From: Akkermansia muciniphila
GTDB lineage: Bacteria > Pseudomonadota > Gammaproteobacteria > Burkholderiales > Burkholderiaceae_C
Direction: 5' to 3'
DNA: 9,775 bases
Assembly (NCBI GenBank): GCA_943327015.2
Contig: CALPVM020000063.1
Span: 1 to 9,775, forward strand
Under the pieces are notes generated by a model, which saw nothing but the letters and a program-made list of their open reading frames with translations, was not told the origin of the DNA and did no database searches. Numbering within the stretch: position 1 is the stretch's first letter; every line of letters begins with the position of its first letter. Positions 1 to 6,408 of the stretch are shown here, piece by piece. A program made the position numbers and the translations under genes.

Positions 1-504
1 CCCGGATTTAAGCACCTTGAACAGCTTCTTTACACCTGCCAGCGTCGAGGGAGCGGTATCCATACCCGGCCTTTGGCGGGAAGCACGCACCCAATCGGCC
101 AGCCACTGCTGACGCGGCAGACGGAATAGTACCGTCATGGGGCGACCATTCAGACCATAGTGCCCGGCATAAGCCTGCGCCGTAATCTCAAAACAACCCA
201 AATGCGGCGTTAAAAAAACCACGCCTTTGTCGGCTTTTAGGGCATCTTGCAATAGCTGCTCGCCATTCCACGTGACTTTAACAGGCTTACCAATCCACAA
301 ACGTGGAATTTCAGCCACCAACTTACCAGCAGCACCAACGGCAGACCACCATTGCCACCAGCGCAAACCGGCTTTGTAGACATTGGCTCTAAAGCTGTGG
401 CGATAAGAAGCTGATAATATAAATATCAGCCAACCAAACAGCGCACCCATGACATGCAACAACCACAAGGGTAAGCGCGACAGAATTTTGAAAAAAAGAA
501 GCAT
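1..504 (-). CDS. lpxL: Late lipid A acyltransferase of the LpxL/HtrB family, C-terminus cut off by the window edge
   Basis: Only the first 168 codons are present; the frame stays open to base 1. Enzymes of this family move an acyl chain from acyl-ACP to the sugar-linked hydroxyacyl groups of Kdo-lipid A at the inner membrane. The start is the ATG at 504-502, preceded by a weak AGAG close to it. Residues 8-32 form a hydrophobic N-terminal anchor typical of the family, followed by an R/W-rich stretch (residues 35-53). The catalytic H-x4-E/D motif is visible as HLGCFE at residues 101-106, in the context FLTPHLGCFE. A later PMTVLFRLPRQ segment also fits the family. The gene is divergent from metK, an arrangement I recall from other betaproteobacteria. 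From this fragment LpxL cannot be separated from LpxM/LpxP-type paralogues, so the symbol is provisional. I found no convincing promoter for it in the leader. Confidence 0.85.
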   Translation of the reverse strand, partial: MLLFFKILSRLPLWLLHVMGALFGWLIFILSASYRHSFRANVYKAGLRWWQWWSAVGAAGKLVAEIPRLWIGKPVKVTWNGEQLLQDALKADKGVVFLTPHLGCFEITAQAYAGHYGLNGRPMTVLFRLPRQQWLADWVRASRQRPGMDTAPSTLAGVKKLFKVLKSG

Positions 505-516
505 CTCTGATATAGA
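488..516 (+). promoter_or_regulatory. Sigma-70 type promoter for metK
   Basis: The -35 box TTGAAA (488-493) and the -10 box TATAGA (511-516) are separated by exactly 17 bases, and both boxes differ from consensus at few positions. The expected start point is about 523-525, one to three bases before the first base-paired nucleotide of the leader RNA at 526, so promoter and RNA fold support each other. The -35 box lies inside the first codons of the divergent acyltransferase gene and the -10 box lies just upstream of its start codon. Promoter activity is inferred from sequence only. Confidence 0.7.
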
Positions 517-525
517 ATTCTAAAT

Positions 526-629
526 GTCGCTGAGTTAATGAACTACTTGCAGAGCGACGACCACACTAGCAAACTCATAAAGCTTGCCATTGTGCCCTGT
601 CCTAACGGACAAAACTGCTAAAGCGTTCG
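526..629 (+). promoter_or_regulatory. SAM-II-type riboswitch aptamer (long-loop variant) in the metK leader
   Basis: Hand folding gives an H-type pseudoknot. P1 is GTCGCT 526-531 with AGCGAC 553-558. L1 is GAGTTAA 532-538. P2a is TGAAC 539-543 with GTTCG 625-629 (one G-U pair). P2b is GCAG 549-552 with CTGC 615-618. The pocket strands are 544-548 (TACTT) and 619-624 (TAAAGC). Compared from memory with the crystallised SAM-II metX RNA, the L1 length (7) and pocket strand lengths (5 and 6) are the same, the GCTGA-n-TTAA and TTGCA blocks are shared, and GCTAAA is kept. The SAM-contacting U11, U21 and U44 correspond to T535, T548 and T619. The L3 loop is 56 bases (559-614), much longer than in classic SAM-II, and holds a hairpin TGTCC/GGACA (598-602/607-611). 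The position before the SAM synthetase gene fits feedback control by SAM. No covariance search was run. Confidence 0.82.
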
Positions 630-682
630 CCGAAGCTCCAAAAGCCCAAGCAGCGCGGGCTCGATTTTTTAATTTTTTGGAG
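622..682 (+). promoter_or_regulatory. Expression platform: anti-Shine-Dalgarno stem and competing hairpin
   Basis: CTCCAAAA (636-643) is perfectly complementary over 8 bp to TTTTGGAG (675-682), which contains the metK ribosome binding site. This pairing would block translation. An alternative hairpin, AGC-g-TTC (622-628) with GAAGCT (632-637), six pairs and one bulged G, uses bases of both the P2a 3' strand (625-629) and the anti-SD strand (636-637). The two folds exclude each other. With SAM bound, P2a forms, the hairpin cannot, and the anti-SD is free to hide the ribosome binding site. Without SAM, the hairpin forms and frees it. The pairings are seen directly; the switching logic is inferred. 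Confidence 0.6.
643..670 (+). terminator. Possible intrinsic terminator (attenuator) inside the metK leader
   Basis: AGCCC (643-647) pairs with GGGCT (657-661) around a nine-base loop, followed after CGA by six T residues (665-670) and, after AA, by six more (673-678). The stem is only 5 bp, so termination may be weak. CTGCT (615-619), which overlaps the P2b strand of the riboswitch, is complementary to AGCAG (649-653) in the loop of this hairpin. It could act as an antiterminator when SAM is absent. This hairpin can also stack inside the anti-SD stem 636-643/675-682, so it may simply be part of a translational switch. Confidence 0.4.
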
Positions 683-683
683 A
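679..683 (+). promoter_or_regulatory. Ribosome binding site of metK
   Basis: GGAGA lies seven bases before the ATG at 691. This spacing supports ATG 691 over the in-frame TTG at 688, which would leave only four bases. The site falls within the strand that pairs with the anti-Shine-Dalgarno sequence at 636-643. Confidence 0.8.
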
Positions 684-690
684 TTTATTG

Positions 691-1872
691 ATGGCGAACG
701 ACTTTTTATTCACATCCGAATCCGTTTCTGAAGGGCACCCCGATAAGGTGGCCGACCAGATTTCTGATGCTATTTTGGATGCGATTTTTAAACAAGACCC
801 CAAATCGCGCGTTGCGGCTGAAACCCTGTGCAACACAGGTCTTGTAGTGCTGGCCGGCGAAATCACTACCAATGCGCACGTAGACTACATTCAGGTTGCA
901 CGTGACACCATCAAGCGCATTGGCTATGACAATACCGAATACGGCATTGACTACAAAGGTTGCGCGGTACTGGTAGCCTACGACAAGCAAAGTAACGACA
1001 TTGCCCAGGGCGTAGACCATGCGTCGGATGACCACCTCAACACCGGTGCCGGCGACCAGGGTCTGATGTTCGGCTATGCCTGTGACGAAACACCCGAATT
1101 GATGCCCGCACCGATCTACTATGCACACCGTTTGGTCGAGCGCCAAGCGCAACTGCGTAAAGATGGGCGCCTGCCCTTTTTGCGCCCGGACGCCAAAAGT
1201 CAGGTCACCATGCGTTATGTGGATGGCAAGCCGCACTCCATTGACACCGTGGTACTCTCCAGCCAGCACAGCCCTGAAATGAGCGACGGCGCCAAAATGA
1301 AGCCCGCCTTCATTGAGGCCGTGATTGAAGACATCATCAAACCCGTGTTACCCAAAGATTGGCTTACCAGCGACACCAAGTATTTGATTAACCCCACAGG
1401 CCGCTTTGTGGTGGGTGGTCCGCAAGGTGACTGCGGCTTGACCGGCCGCAAAATTATTGTAGACACCTACGGTGGCGCTTGCCCCCACGGCGGCGGCGCT
1501 TTCAGCGGCAAAGACCCAACAAAGGTAGACCGTTCCGCCGCTTATGCTGCGCGTTACGTAGCCAAGAACATTGTTGCCGCCGGTCTGGCGCGTCAGTGCC
1601 AGATTCAGGTGGCTTACGCCATTGGTGTGGCCAAACCCATGAACGTGACCGTGTACACCGAAGGTACAGGGGTGATTCCTGACGACCAGATTGCTGCTTT
1701 GGTAAACCAACACTTTGACTTGCGACCCAAAGGCATTATTCAAATGCTCGACTTGCTACGCCCGATTTATGAAAAATCTGCTGCCTACGGTCACTTTGGG
1801 CGCGAAGAGCCCGAATTCTCTTGGGAACGTACTGACAAAGCGCAAATTCTGCGCGCTGCAGCGGGGTTGTAA
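691..1872 (+). CDS. metK: S-adenosylmethionine synthetase (methionine adenosyltransferase)
   Basis: This cytosolic enzyme makes S-adenosylmethionine from ATP and L-methionine, releasing phosphate and diphosphate; it needs Mg2+ and K+ and acts as a dimer or tetramer. The 393-residue product has the usual full length. Visible signatures are the N-terminal ESVSEGHPDK block (residues 10-19, active-site His16 and Asp18), the GAGDQG hexapeptide (119-124) and the glycine-rich P-loop-like GGGAFSGKD (267-275) followed by PTKVDRSAAYAARY. The C-terminal FGREEPEFSWE is also typical. The start is ATG 691, chosen by its ribosome binding site; a TTG directly before it is less likely. The gene follows a promoter and a SAM-II-like riboswitch, so feedback repression by SAM is expected. 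The next gene begins immediately after the stop codon (TAAATG), which suggests coupled translation. Confidence 0.98.
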   Translation: MANDFLFTSESVSEGHPDKVADQISDAILDAIFKQDPKSRVAAETLCNTGLVVLAGEITTNAHVDYIQVARDTIKRIGYDNTEYGIDYKGCAVLVAYDKQSNDIAQGVDHASDDHLNTGAGDQGLMFGYACDETPELMPAPIYYAHRLVERQAQLRKDGRLPFLRPDAKSQVTMRYVDGKPHSIDTVVLSSQHSPEMSDGAKMKPAFIEAVIEDIIKPVLPKDWLTSDTKYLINPTGRFVVGGPQGDCGLTGRKIIVDTYGGACPHGGGAFSGKDPTKVDRSAAYAARYVAKNIVAAGLARQCQIQVAYAIGVAKPMNVTVYTEGTGVIPDDQIAALVNQHFDLRPKGIIQMLDLLRPIYEKSAAYGHFGREEPEFSWERTDKAQILRAAAGL

Positions 1873-3114
1873 ATGAAGCTCGAGACACAACGCTGGATTG
1901 ATCGCTGGATAGGCCAGTTTCTGTGCGGCCTTGTGTCTTGCTGGGTGCGGCTGACCCGCAAGTGGCAAAAAACGGCTACTTTGCCGGCACAGCCGCGCCA
2001 CATTCTGGTTATTTTGCTGTCTGAAATGGGCAGTATTGTGCTGGCAGGCCCCATGTTTGCAGCCATTCGCCGCAACCATCCCTCGGCCACCGTGCATGTT
2101 CTGCAACTCAAAAAAAATCAGGAAGTCTCTAAGCTGTTGGCTTTAGCACAACCCCAACACTTGCATGCGCTGGACGACAGCTCTGGTTTTTCTTTATTGC
2201 GCGACATCCTGAAAGTGTGCTGGAGCATGCGCAAATTGCCGTTGGATGCCGTAATTGACTGCGAGTTATTTTCACGCATCAGCAGTTTGCTGGCTTTTGG
2301 TACTGGTGCGCCAGTGCGTGTAGGTTTTACCCCGCATACGCAAGAAGGCTTGTACCGAGGCAGCTTTATCAACCATGCCATTCCCTATAACCCCTACCAG
2401 CATATTAGCAAACAATTTTTGTCGCTGGTAGATGCGCTGAACACCAACCACGGTGCGCCCCTAAACAAGGCTGCACCGATTCGTGAAACGCCCGTGGCCA
2501 CCGAGTTAGCGGTCAACTTTTCTCAAGCTGAGCTTGCCGCCTACCAACAAAAACTACTCAGCGACCACCCCATTTTTAACAATCGCAAAGTGGTGCTGAT
2601 GTACGCTGGCGGTGGTATTTTGCCCATCCGCGCCTGGCCCGAAGAACATTACGCCCGTGTTGCACAAGGACTGTGCAAGGCGGGTTATGCGGTGGGTCTG
2701 ATTGGACTCAAGGACGATGCGTTACTGGCACAAAGCCTAGTGCAAAAAACCGGCAGCCCCCTGTGCATTGACTTGACCGGCTACACCCGAAGCATCCGTG
2801 AGTTGCTGATGCTGTTTTATGCATCGCACCTGCTCATTACCAACGATGGTGGCCCAAGCCATTTTGCAACGCTTACGCCGATTCAAACCATGGTGTTTTT
2901 TGGCCCTGAAACCGGCAAACTGTACGGACCATTAGGTCAACGCACCCAAATTTTGGAATCTGGCATTGCATGTTCGCCGTGCCTGAGCGCTTACAATCAT
3001 CGCCTAACCTTTTGTGATGGCGACAACCAGTGCCTCAAACGTATTGCTCCTGATCCGGTACTGGCTGACGCCCTGCAATTTTTGAGCAGTAGCACCGCAA
3101 CAACCCACGCATGA
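1873..3114 (+). CDS. Glycosyltransferase family 9 (heptosyltransferase-like) protein
   Basis: This 413-residue protein resembles ADP-heptose:LPS heptosyltransferases (GT9, GT-B fold), which add sugars to LPS core or related glycans at the cytoplasmic face of the inner membrane. The N-terminal domain begins near residue 43 (HILVILLSEMGSIVLAGP). The nucleotide-sugar side shows NDGGPSHFA at 324-332 and FFGPETGKLYGP at 342-353. A four-cysteine pattern (Cys367, 370, 381, 387; CxPC-x10-C-x5-C) occurs in many GT9 proteins. Where classic heptosyltransferases have the G-D pair carrying the proposed catalytic Asp, this protein has G53-S54, with Glu51 two residues before the glycine. An extension of about 40 residues rich in Trp and hydrophobics (WIDRWIGQFLCGLVSCWVRL region) may bind the membrane. 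The start ATG directly follows the metK stop. Sugar and acceptor are unknown; a true heptosyltransferase role is not proven. Confidence 0.85.
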   Translation: MKLETQRWIDRWIGQFLCGLVSCWVRLTRKWQKTATLPAQPRHILVILLSEMGSIVLAGPMFAAIRRNHPSATVHVLQLKKNQEVSKLLALAQPQHLHALDDSSGFSLLRDILKVCWSMRKLPLDAVIDCELFSRISSLLAFGTGAPVRVGFTPHTQEGLYRGSFINHAIPYNPYQHISKQFLSLVDALNTNHGAPLNKAAPIRETPVATELAVNFSQAELAAYQQKLLSDHPIFNNRKVVLMYAGGGILPIRAWPEEHYARVAQGLCKAGYAVGLIGLKDDALLAQSLVQKTGSPLCIDLTGYTRSIRELLMLFYASHLLITNDGGPSHFATLTPIQTMVFFGPETGKLYGPLGQRTQILESGIACSPCLSAYNHRLTFCDGDNQCLKRIAPDPVLADALQFLSSSTATTHA

Positions 3115-3608
3115 CAACTAACCCCAGCCTGCAAAGCCGCATTTTTTCATTGATCGAATGGTTAAAGGGCTTTCGTTATATCAAATTCGGGCTGGTAGGT
3201 GCGAGTGGTACCGTTGTAAACATGGCAGTGCTTTTTGTATGCCAAGAATATGTTTTTCAGTTCATTGAAGCACCACGCAGCCGCCTGTACGCTTCTTTGG
3301 CCGTGGCAATTGCAGTGGCAACACTTAACAACTTCACCTGGAACCGCCTTTGGACCTGGTCTGACCGCATTCTTGCGGCACAGGTGCATGCAGCCACCCA
3401 AGGCAATACCCGCAGCAGGCTACAAACTTGGATGATGCAACTGAGCCAATATGCGTTGGCATCGTGGTTCGGGATTGCACTGCAGTACGTATTGACCTTG
3501 TGGCTGGCGCACGCTTTGCACTACATGCTGGCCAACGTTATTGCGATTGTAATTGCCAGCGTCAGCAACTTTTTGGCTAACGACCGCTGGACTTTCCGCA
3601 AACGCTAA
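3111..3608 (+). CDS. GtrA-family membrane protein
   Basis: This is a small (165-residue) integral membrane protein of the GtrA type. Family members are thought to help move or present undecaprenyl-phosphate-linked sugars across the inner membrane for surface glycan modification. Four hydrophobic segments are visible, roughly residues 24-46, 58-77, 113-133 and 137-156. The hallmark motifs are present: FGLVGASGTVVN (26-37), NNFTWNRLWTW (73-83) and SNFLANDRWTF (152-162). The last two resemble each other, as expected from the internal repeat of two membrane hairpins. A hydrophilic insert at about 84-108 joins the halves. The start ATG overlaps the upstream stop as ATGA, and the next gene starts eight bases after its stop, so it is probably co-translated with the two glycosyltransferases around it. 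Confidence 0.9.
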   Translation: MTTNPSLQSRIFSLIEWLKGFRYIKFGLVGASGTVVNMAVLFVCQEYVFQFIEAPRSRLYASLAVAIAVATLNNFTWNRLWTWSDRILAAQVHAATQGNTRSRLQTWMMQLSQYALASWFGIALQYVLTLWLAHALHYMLANVIAIVIASVSNFLANDRWTFRKR

Positions 3609-3616
3609 GCTCTGCC

Positions 3617-5389
3617 ATGCAACAGCGTCCGAACACAATTTGGCTGGGCTTGGTATTGGCTTCGGCGCTGCTCTACCTCTTTGGATTGGGTGGAGCCTAT
3701 GCCCCCACCAATGGCGATGAAATGGTATACATCCATATTGCCCGGCTCACTGCGGCATCAGGGCACTGGTTGCCACTGGTCTCGGAGCTGGAAAACATGC
3801 GCAACACCAAGCCGCCCCTTCTTTTTTGGCAAGCCATGCTTGCAGGCAACTGGGGACACAACTGGTCATTACTAGCCCTGCGTTTGCCAAGCGTGGTTTA
3901 TACCTTTTTAACCGCTGCAGGTATTGGTTTAATTACCCTACGCATGAGCAACAAGGTGCGCACCGCTTGCCTGGCGGTGCTGATTTATTTGGCTTTTTTC
4001 TCCACCTTCCGCTACTGCAGAGTGTATGTAACGTCAGCACCTGAGACATTTTGGATGGCACTACCTTTGCTAGGAGTGCTCTGGCTGCAAACACGAACAA
4101 ATAACAATTCAAATGCCAGCTCCCTCCCCTCTTGGATGGCCTTTACCCTCATGGGGCTGGCTTTGGGTCTGGGTTTGGCCTATAAATCGTTTGCGCTGAT
4201 TGCACCAGCTGCAATAACGCTGTGGGTACTATTGCTATTGCAACACACACCATTGCAGTGGGGCAAAACCTTGTTCATTTCGGCCAAAGTAGCCTGGAGC
4301 AGCACACTGGCATTGGCCATTTTTGGACTGTGGTTTGTACTCGACCCCCAGCCCGCCGCAGTATGGCAGGAGTTTATTCTGACTGAAAACGCGGGCAAAA
4401 TGAACACCCCCAAAGGGTATTGGCACGCTGCCCTATTTGGCAACTACCCGATGTGGGGGCAGTTGTTGGCGTACCCCGAAAATGCCGGCATTTTTGCTTT
4501 TCCAGTGATCGGTTTGGCCTGGTTGGGCTTATCTAGCGCCATTAGCAGCAAATACAAAGGATCAGCGGCTTGGACGCTTTCAAAAAGCGAAACCATGTTG
4601 GCACTATGGCTGCTGATTTGGCTGCTTGTGTTTACCCTGCCCAGCCAACGTTCAGCCCGCTACGTGATACCAGCCATGCCCGCGCTGGCTATTTTGATGG
4701 CGCTGCACTGGGAAAAAATTGGCAAACTATGGTTTTATATCACCCTGCTCATCACCCTGCCGGCATTTATTATTTTGGGACGCATTGGCTGGGTTATTGG
4801 CGGCATGGATATTGGCACCACCACCCTGATGGTGCTTACAACGGCGGCCGCTGCAACGGGTGTTTTGTTGGCATGCGTCAGCCTATTTAAACCTGACTGG
4901 TCCCGCATGTGTGCGTTACTGGCCTGCCTGCTGGTCTATGCCACCTTCAACCTGATGGTGCAACCATTAAGCACTCCCAGCGCAGATTATTCAGCAAACA
5001 CACAACAGCAAATGCAAAACCAGCGGATTGCCGTGCCCAACGGCTTCAATGGCCAGTTTGAGCGCTACCAATTTGTGCTACCCCATGCACGCATCACGCC
5101 GTATGACGCTGAGGGCCGCAACACGGGTACTCTGCAACCCGACCTCCCGCCCACAGAGCGTCTCAACTTCTTAATAGGTCAATTTGATGCTGTAGTGTGG
5201 TTGCAAGACAATCTGAGCCAAAGCGCTCCGCCGTGCTTACCGCACTGTACCCTTCTGGGTGCGCGCTGGCATGTTAAAAGTCGCCACCAAAATGGTGAAA
5301 TCACCTGGAGCAACCTGTGGTATCCGCAAGAATGGCTGTTCCGGCGCGAATGGTTACTGCAGCGCACACTACCCACAGCAACACCATGA
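3617..5389 (+). CDS. ArnT/PMT-like polytopic membrane glycosyltransferase
   Basis: This 590-residue, strongly hydrophobic protein fits the GT-C group (PMT/ArnT family), which transfers a sugar from a polyprenyl-phosphate donor to lipid A, glycan or protein on the periplasmic face. After the first membrane segment (about 8-29) comes the expected periplasmic loop with an acidic pair, GDE at residues 33-35 (Asp34, Glu35), then HIARLTAASGHWLPL and the conserved TKPPLLFW (64-71). Many further membrane segments follow to about residue 450. The last 140 residues are mostly soluble, with Trp-rich stretches and a Cys pair, and would be periplasmic. The neighbouring GtrA protein is a plausible partner for supplying the lipid-linked donor. 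It could be a lipid A aminoarabinose-type transferase, but no other arn genes are seen, so the sugar is left open. It ends in an ATGA overlap with the next gene. Confidence 0.82.
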   Translation: MQQRPNTIWLGLVLASALLYLFGLGGAYAPTNGDEMVYIHIARLTAASGHWLPLVSELENMRNTKPPLLFWQAMLAGNWGHNWSLLALRLPSVVYTFLTAAGIGLITLRMSNKVRTACLAVLIYLAFFSTFRYCRVYVTSAPETFWMALPLLGVLWLQTRTNNNSNASSLPSWMAFTLMGLALGLGLAYKSFALIAPAAITLWVLLLLQHTPLQWGKTLFISAKVAWSSTLALAIFGLWFVLDPQPAAVWQEFILTENAGKMNTPKGYWHAALFGNYPMWGQLLAYPENAGIFAFPVIGLAWLGLSSAISSKYKGSAAWTLSKSETMLALWLLIWLLVFTLPSQRSARYVIPAMPALAILMALHWEKIGKLWFYITLLITLPAFIILGRIGWVIGGMDIGTTTLMVLTTAAAATGVLLACVSLFKPDWSRMCALLACLLVYATFNLMVQPLSTPSADYSANTQQQMQNQRIAVPNGFNGQFERYQFVLPHARITPYDAEGRNTGTLQPDLPPTERLNFLIGQFDAVVWLQDNLSQSAPPCLPHCTLLGARWHVKSRHQNGEITWSNLWYPQEWLFRREWLLQRTLPTATP

Positions 5390-6408
5390 CCCACCCTGCC
5401 GTTCTTGCCGTACAACCTCTGGCCTTTCCGTGGCAAACCATAGATCCGTTTTTGTTTTGTGCACACCACAACGATGCCTACCCACCAGGCAACGCGCGCA
5501 TGGGCCCTGATGCTTCACTGGCAGGACGCAATATCGGGCAGGATTTTGCCAATAAAGACGGCTGGAACATGTACCACGGCAGTGCAGTACCGGGTTTTCC
5601 GGCACATCCGCACCGTGGCTTTGAAACGGTGACCATCGTACAAAAAGGCCTGATTGACCACTCTGACTCTTTGGGTGCCACAGCACGCTTTGGCAGTGGC
5701 GATGTGCAGTGGCTAACTGCAGGCAAAGGCATTGTGCACTGTGAAATGTTTCCACTCGTCAACAAGGATGCGCCCAATCCAGCAGAACTGTTTCAAATCT
5801 GGCTCAATTTGCCCGCACGCAACAAAATGGTGGAGCCGCACTTCACCATGCTATGGAGCGAAACCATCACCCGCAAAACATATCTCGACCCGGCGGGTCT
5901 GTCTTCAGAAGTGCATTGCATTACCGGAACGCTGGGAGATCTAGGCGGTTGCGCCGCACCACCCAATTCGTGGGCCGCAGACAAAGACAATGATGTGACC
6001 ATTGCTACCATCCAGTTACAAGCCGGTGCGCGTTGGCAACTCCCAGCCGCAACCGGCAAAGGCAGCAGACGTATGCTGTACTTTTACTCTGGAGAAGGGT
6101 TACAGATTAACGGACAGCCGATAGCTCCCAGATCTGCCATTGCATTGGATGCCAGCCAGGCATTAGACCTGCAATGCCAAGGTTCTGATGGTGCATTGCT
6201 CCTGTTACAAGGCAAACCGATTGCAGAGCCCATAGCGCAATACGGTCCTTTTGTTATGAACACAAGAGCTGAAATAGAACAGGCATTTGCCGACTACCGA
6301 CGGCACCAGTTTGGTGGCTGGCCATGGAGTGCACCCGACCCGGTACACCCCCGTGAGAAACAGCGGTTTGCATTGTACCCAGGAGCTGTTATGGAAGAGA
6401 AAAACTGA
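5386..6408 (+). CDS. Pirin-family bicupin protein
   Basis: Pirins are cytosolic, iron-binding two-cupin proteins; some have quercetinase-type dioxygenase activity, others bind partner enzymes or act in redox sensing. The 340-residue product, somewhat longer than the usual 230-300, carries the metal site HPHRGFET at 74-81 (His74, His76) and GKGIVHCEMFP at 113-123 (His118, Glu120). These match the three-His, one-Glu iron ligand set known from human pirin. Cys119 sits between the last two ligands where alanine is common. The C-terminal cupin (about 210-300) includes LYFYSGEGLQI. I chose ATG 5386 because it overlaps the upstream stop as ATGA; the frame is open further upstream from a GTG at 5317, but that would lie deep inside the glycosyltransferase gene. 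It is the last gene of the run, and its tail overlaps the opposing DUF748 gene by 20 bases. Confidence 0.92.
   Translation: MTHPAVLAVQPLAFPWQTIDPFLFCAHHNDAYPPGNARMGPDASLAGRNIGQDFANKDGWNMYHGSAVPGFPAHPHRGFETVTIVQKGLIDHSDSLGATARFGSGDVQWLTAGKGIVHCEMFPLVNKDAPNPAELFQIWLNLPARNKMVEPHFTMLWSETITRKTYLDPAGLSSEVHCITGTLGDLGGCAAPPNSWAADKDNDVTIATIQLQAGARWQLPAATGKGSRRMLYFYSGEGLQINGQPIAPRSAIALDASQALDLQCQGSDGALLLLQGKPIAEPIAQYGPFVMNTRAEIEQAFADYRRHQFGGWPWSAPDPVHPREKQRFALYPGAVMEEKN

Noticed and set aside
569..587. GCAA/TTGC hairpin in the metK leader as part of the aptamer core
   Set aside because: It has only four contiguous pairs with a mismatch, and GCAA can equally pair with TTGC 547-550. It may add structure to the long loop but was not counted as a supported element.
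688..690. TTG start one codon before the metK ATG
   Set aside because: It leaves only four bases to the GGAGA site, while ATG 691 has a normal spacing of seven; MANDFLFTSE is also the usual metK N-terminus.
505..690. Promoter for the divergent acyltransferase
   Set aside because: No pair of -35 and -10 boxes with acceptable spacing was found on the minus strand by eye; one must exist here or upstream, but I cannot place it.
706..1269. Long open frame on the minus strand inside metK
   Set aside because: It is a shadow of the strongly conserved metK frame, with no ribosome binding site and no recognisable domain.
5317..5385. Upstream extension of the pirin frame from GTG 5317
   Set aside because: It would overlap the membrane glycosyltransferase by 73 bases, and its 23 extra residues do not look like pirin. 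ATG 5386 with the ATGA overlap is the simpler start.
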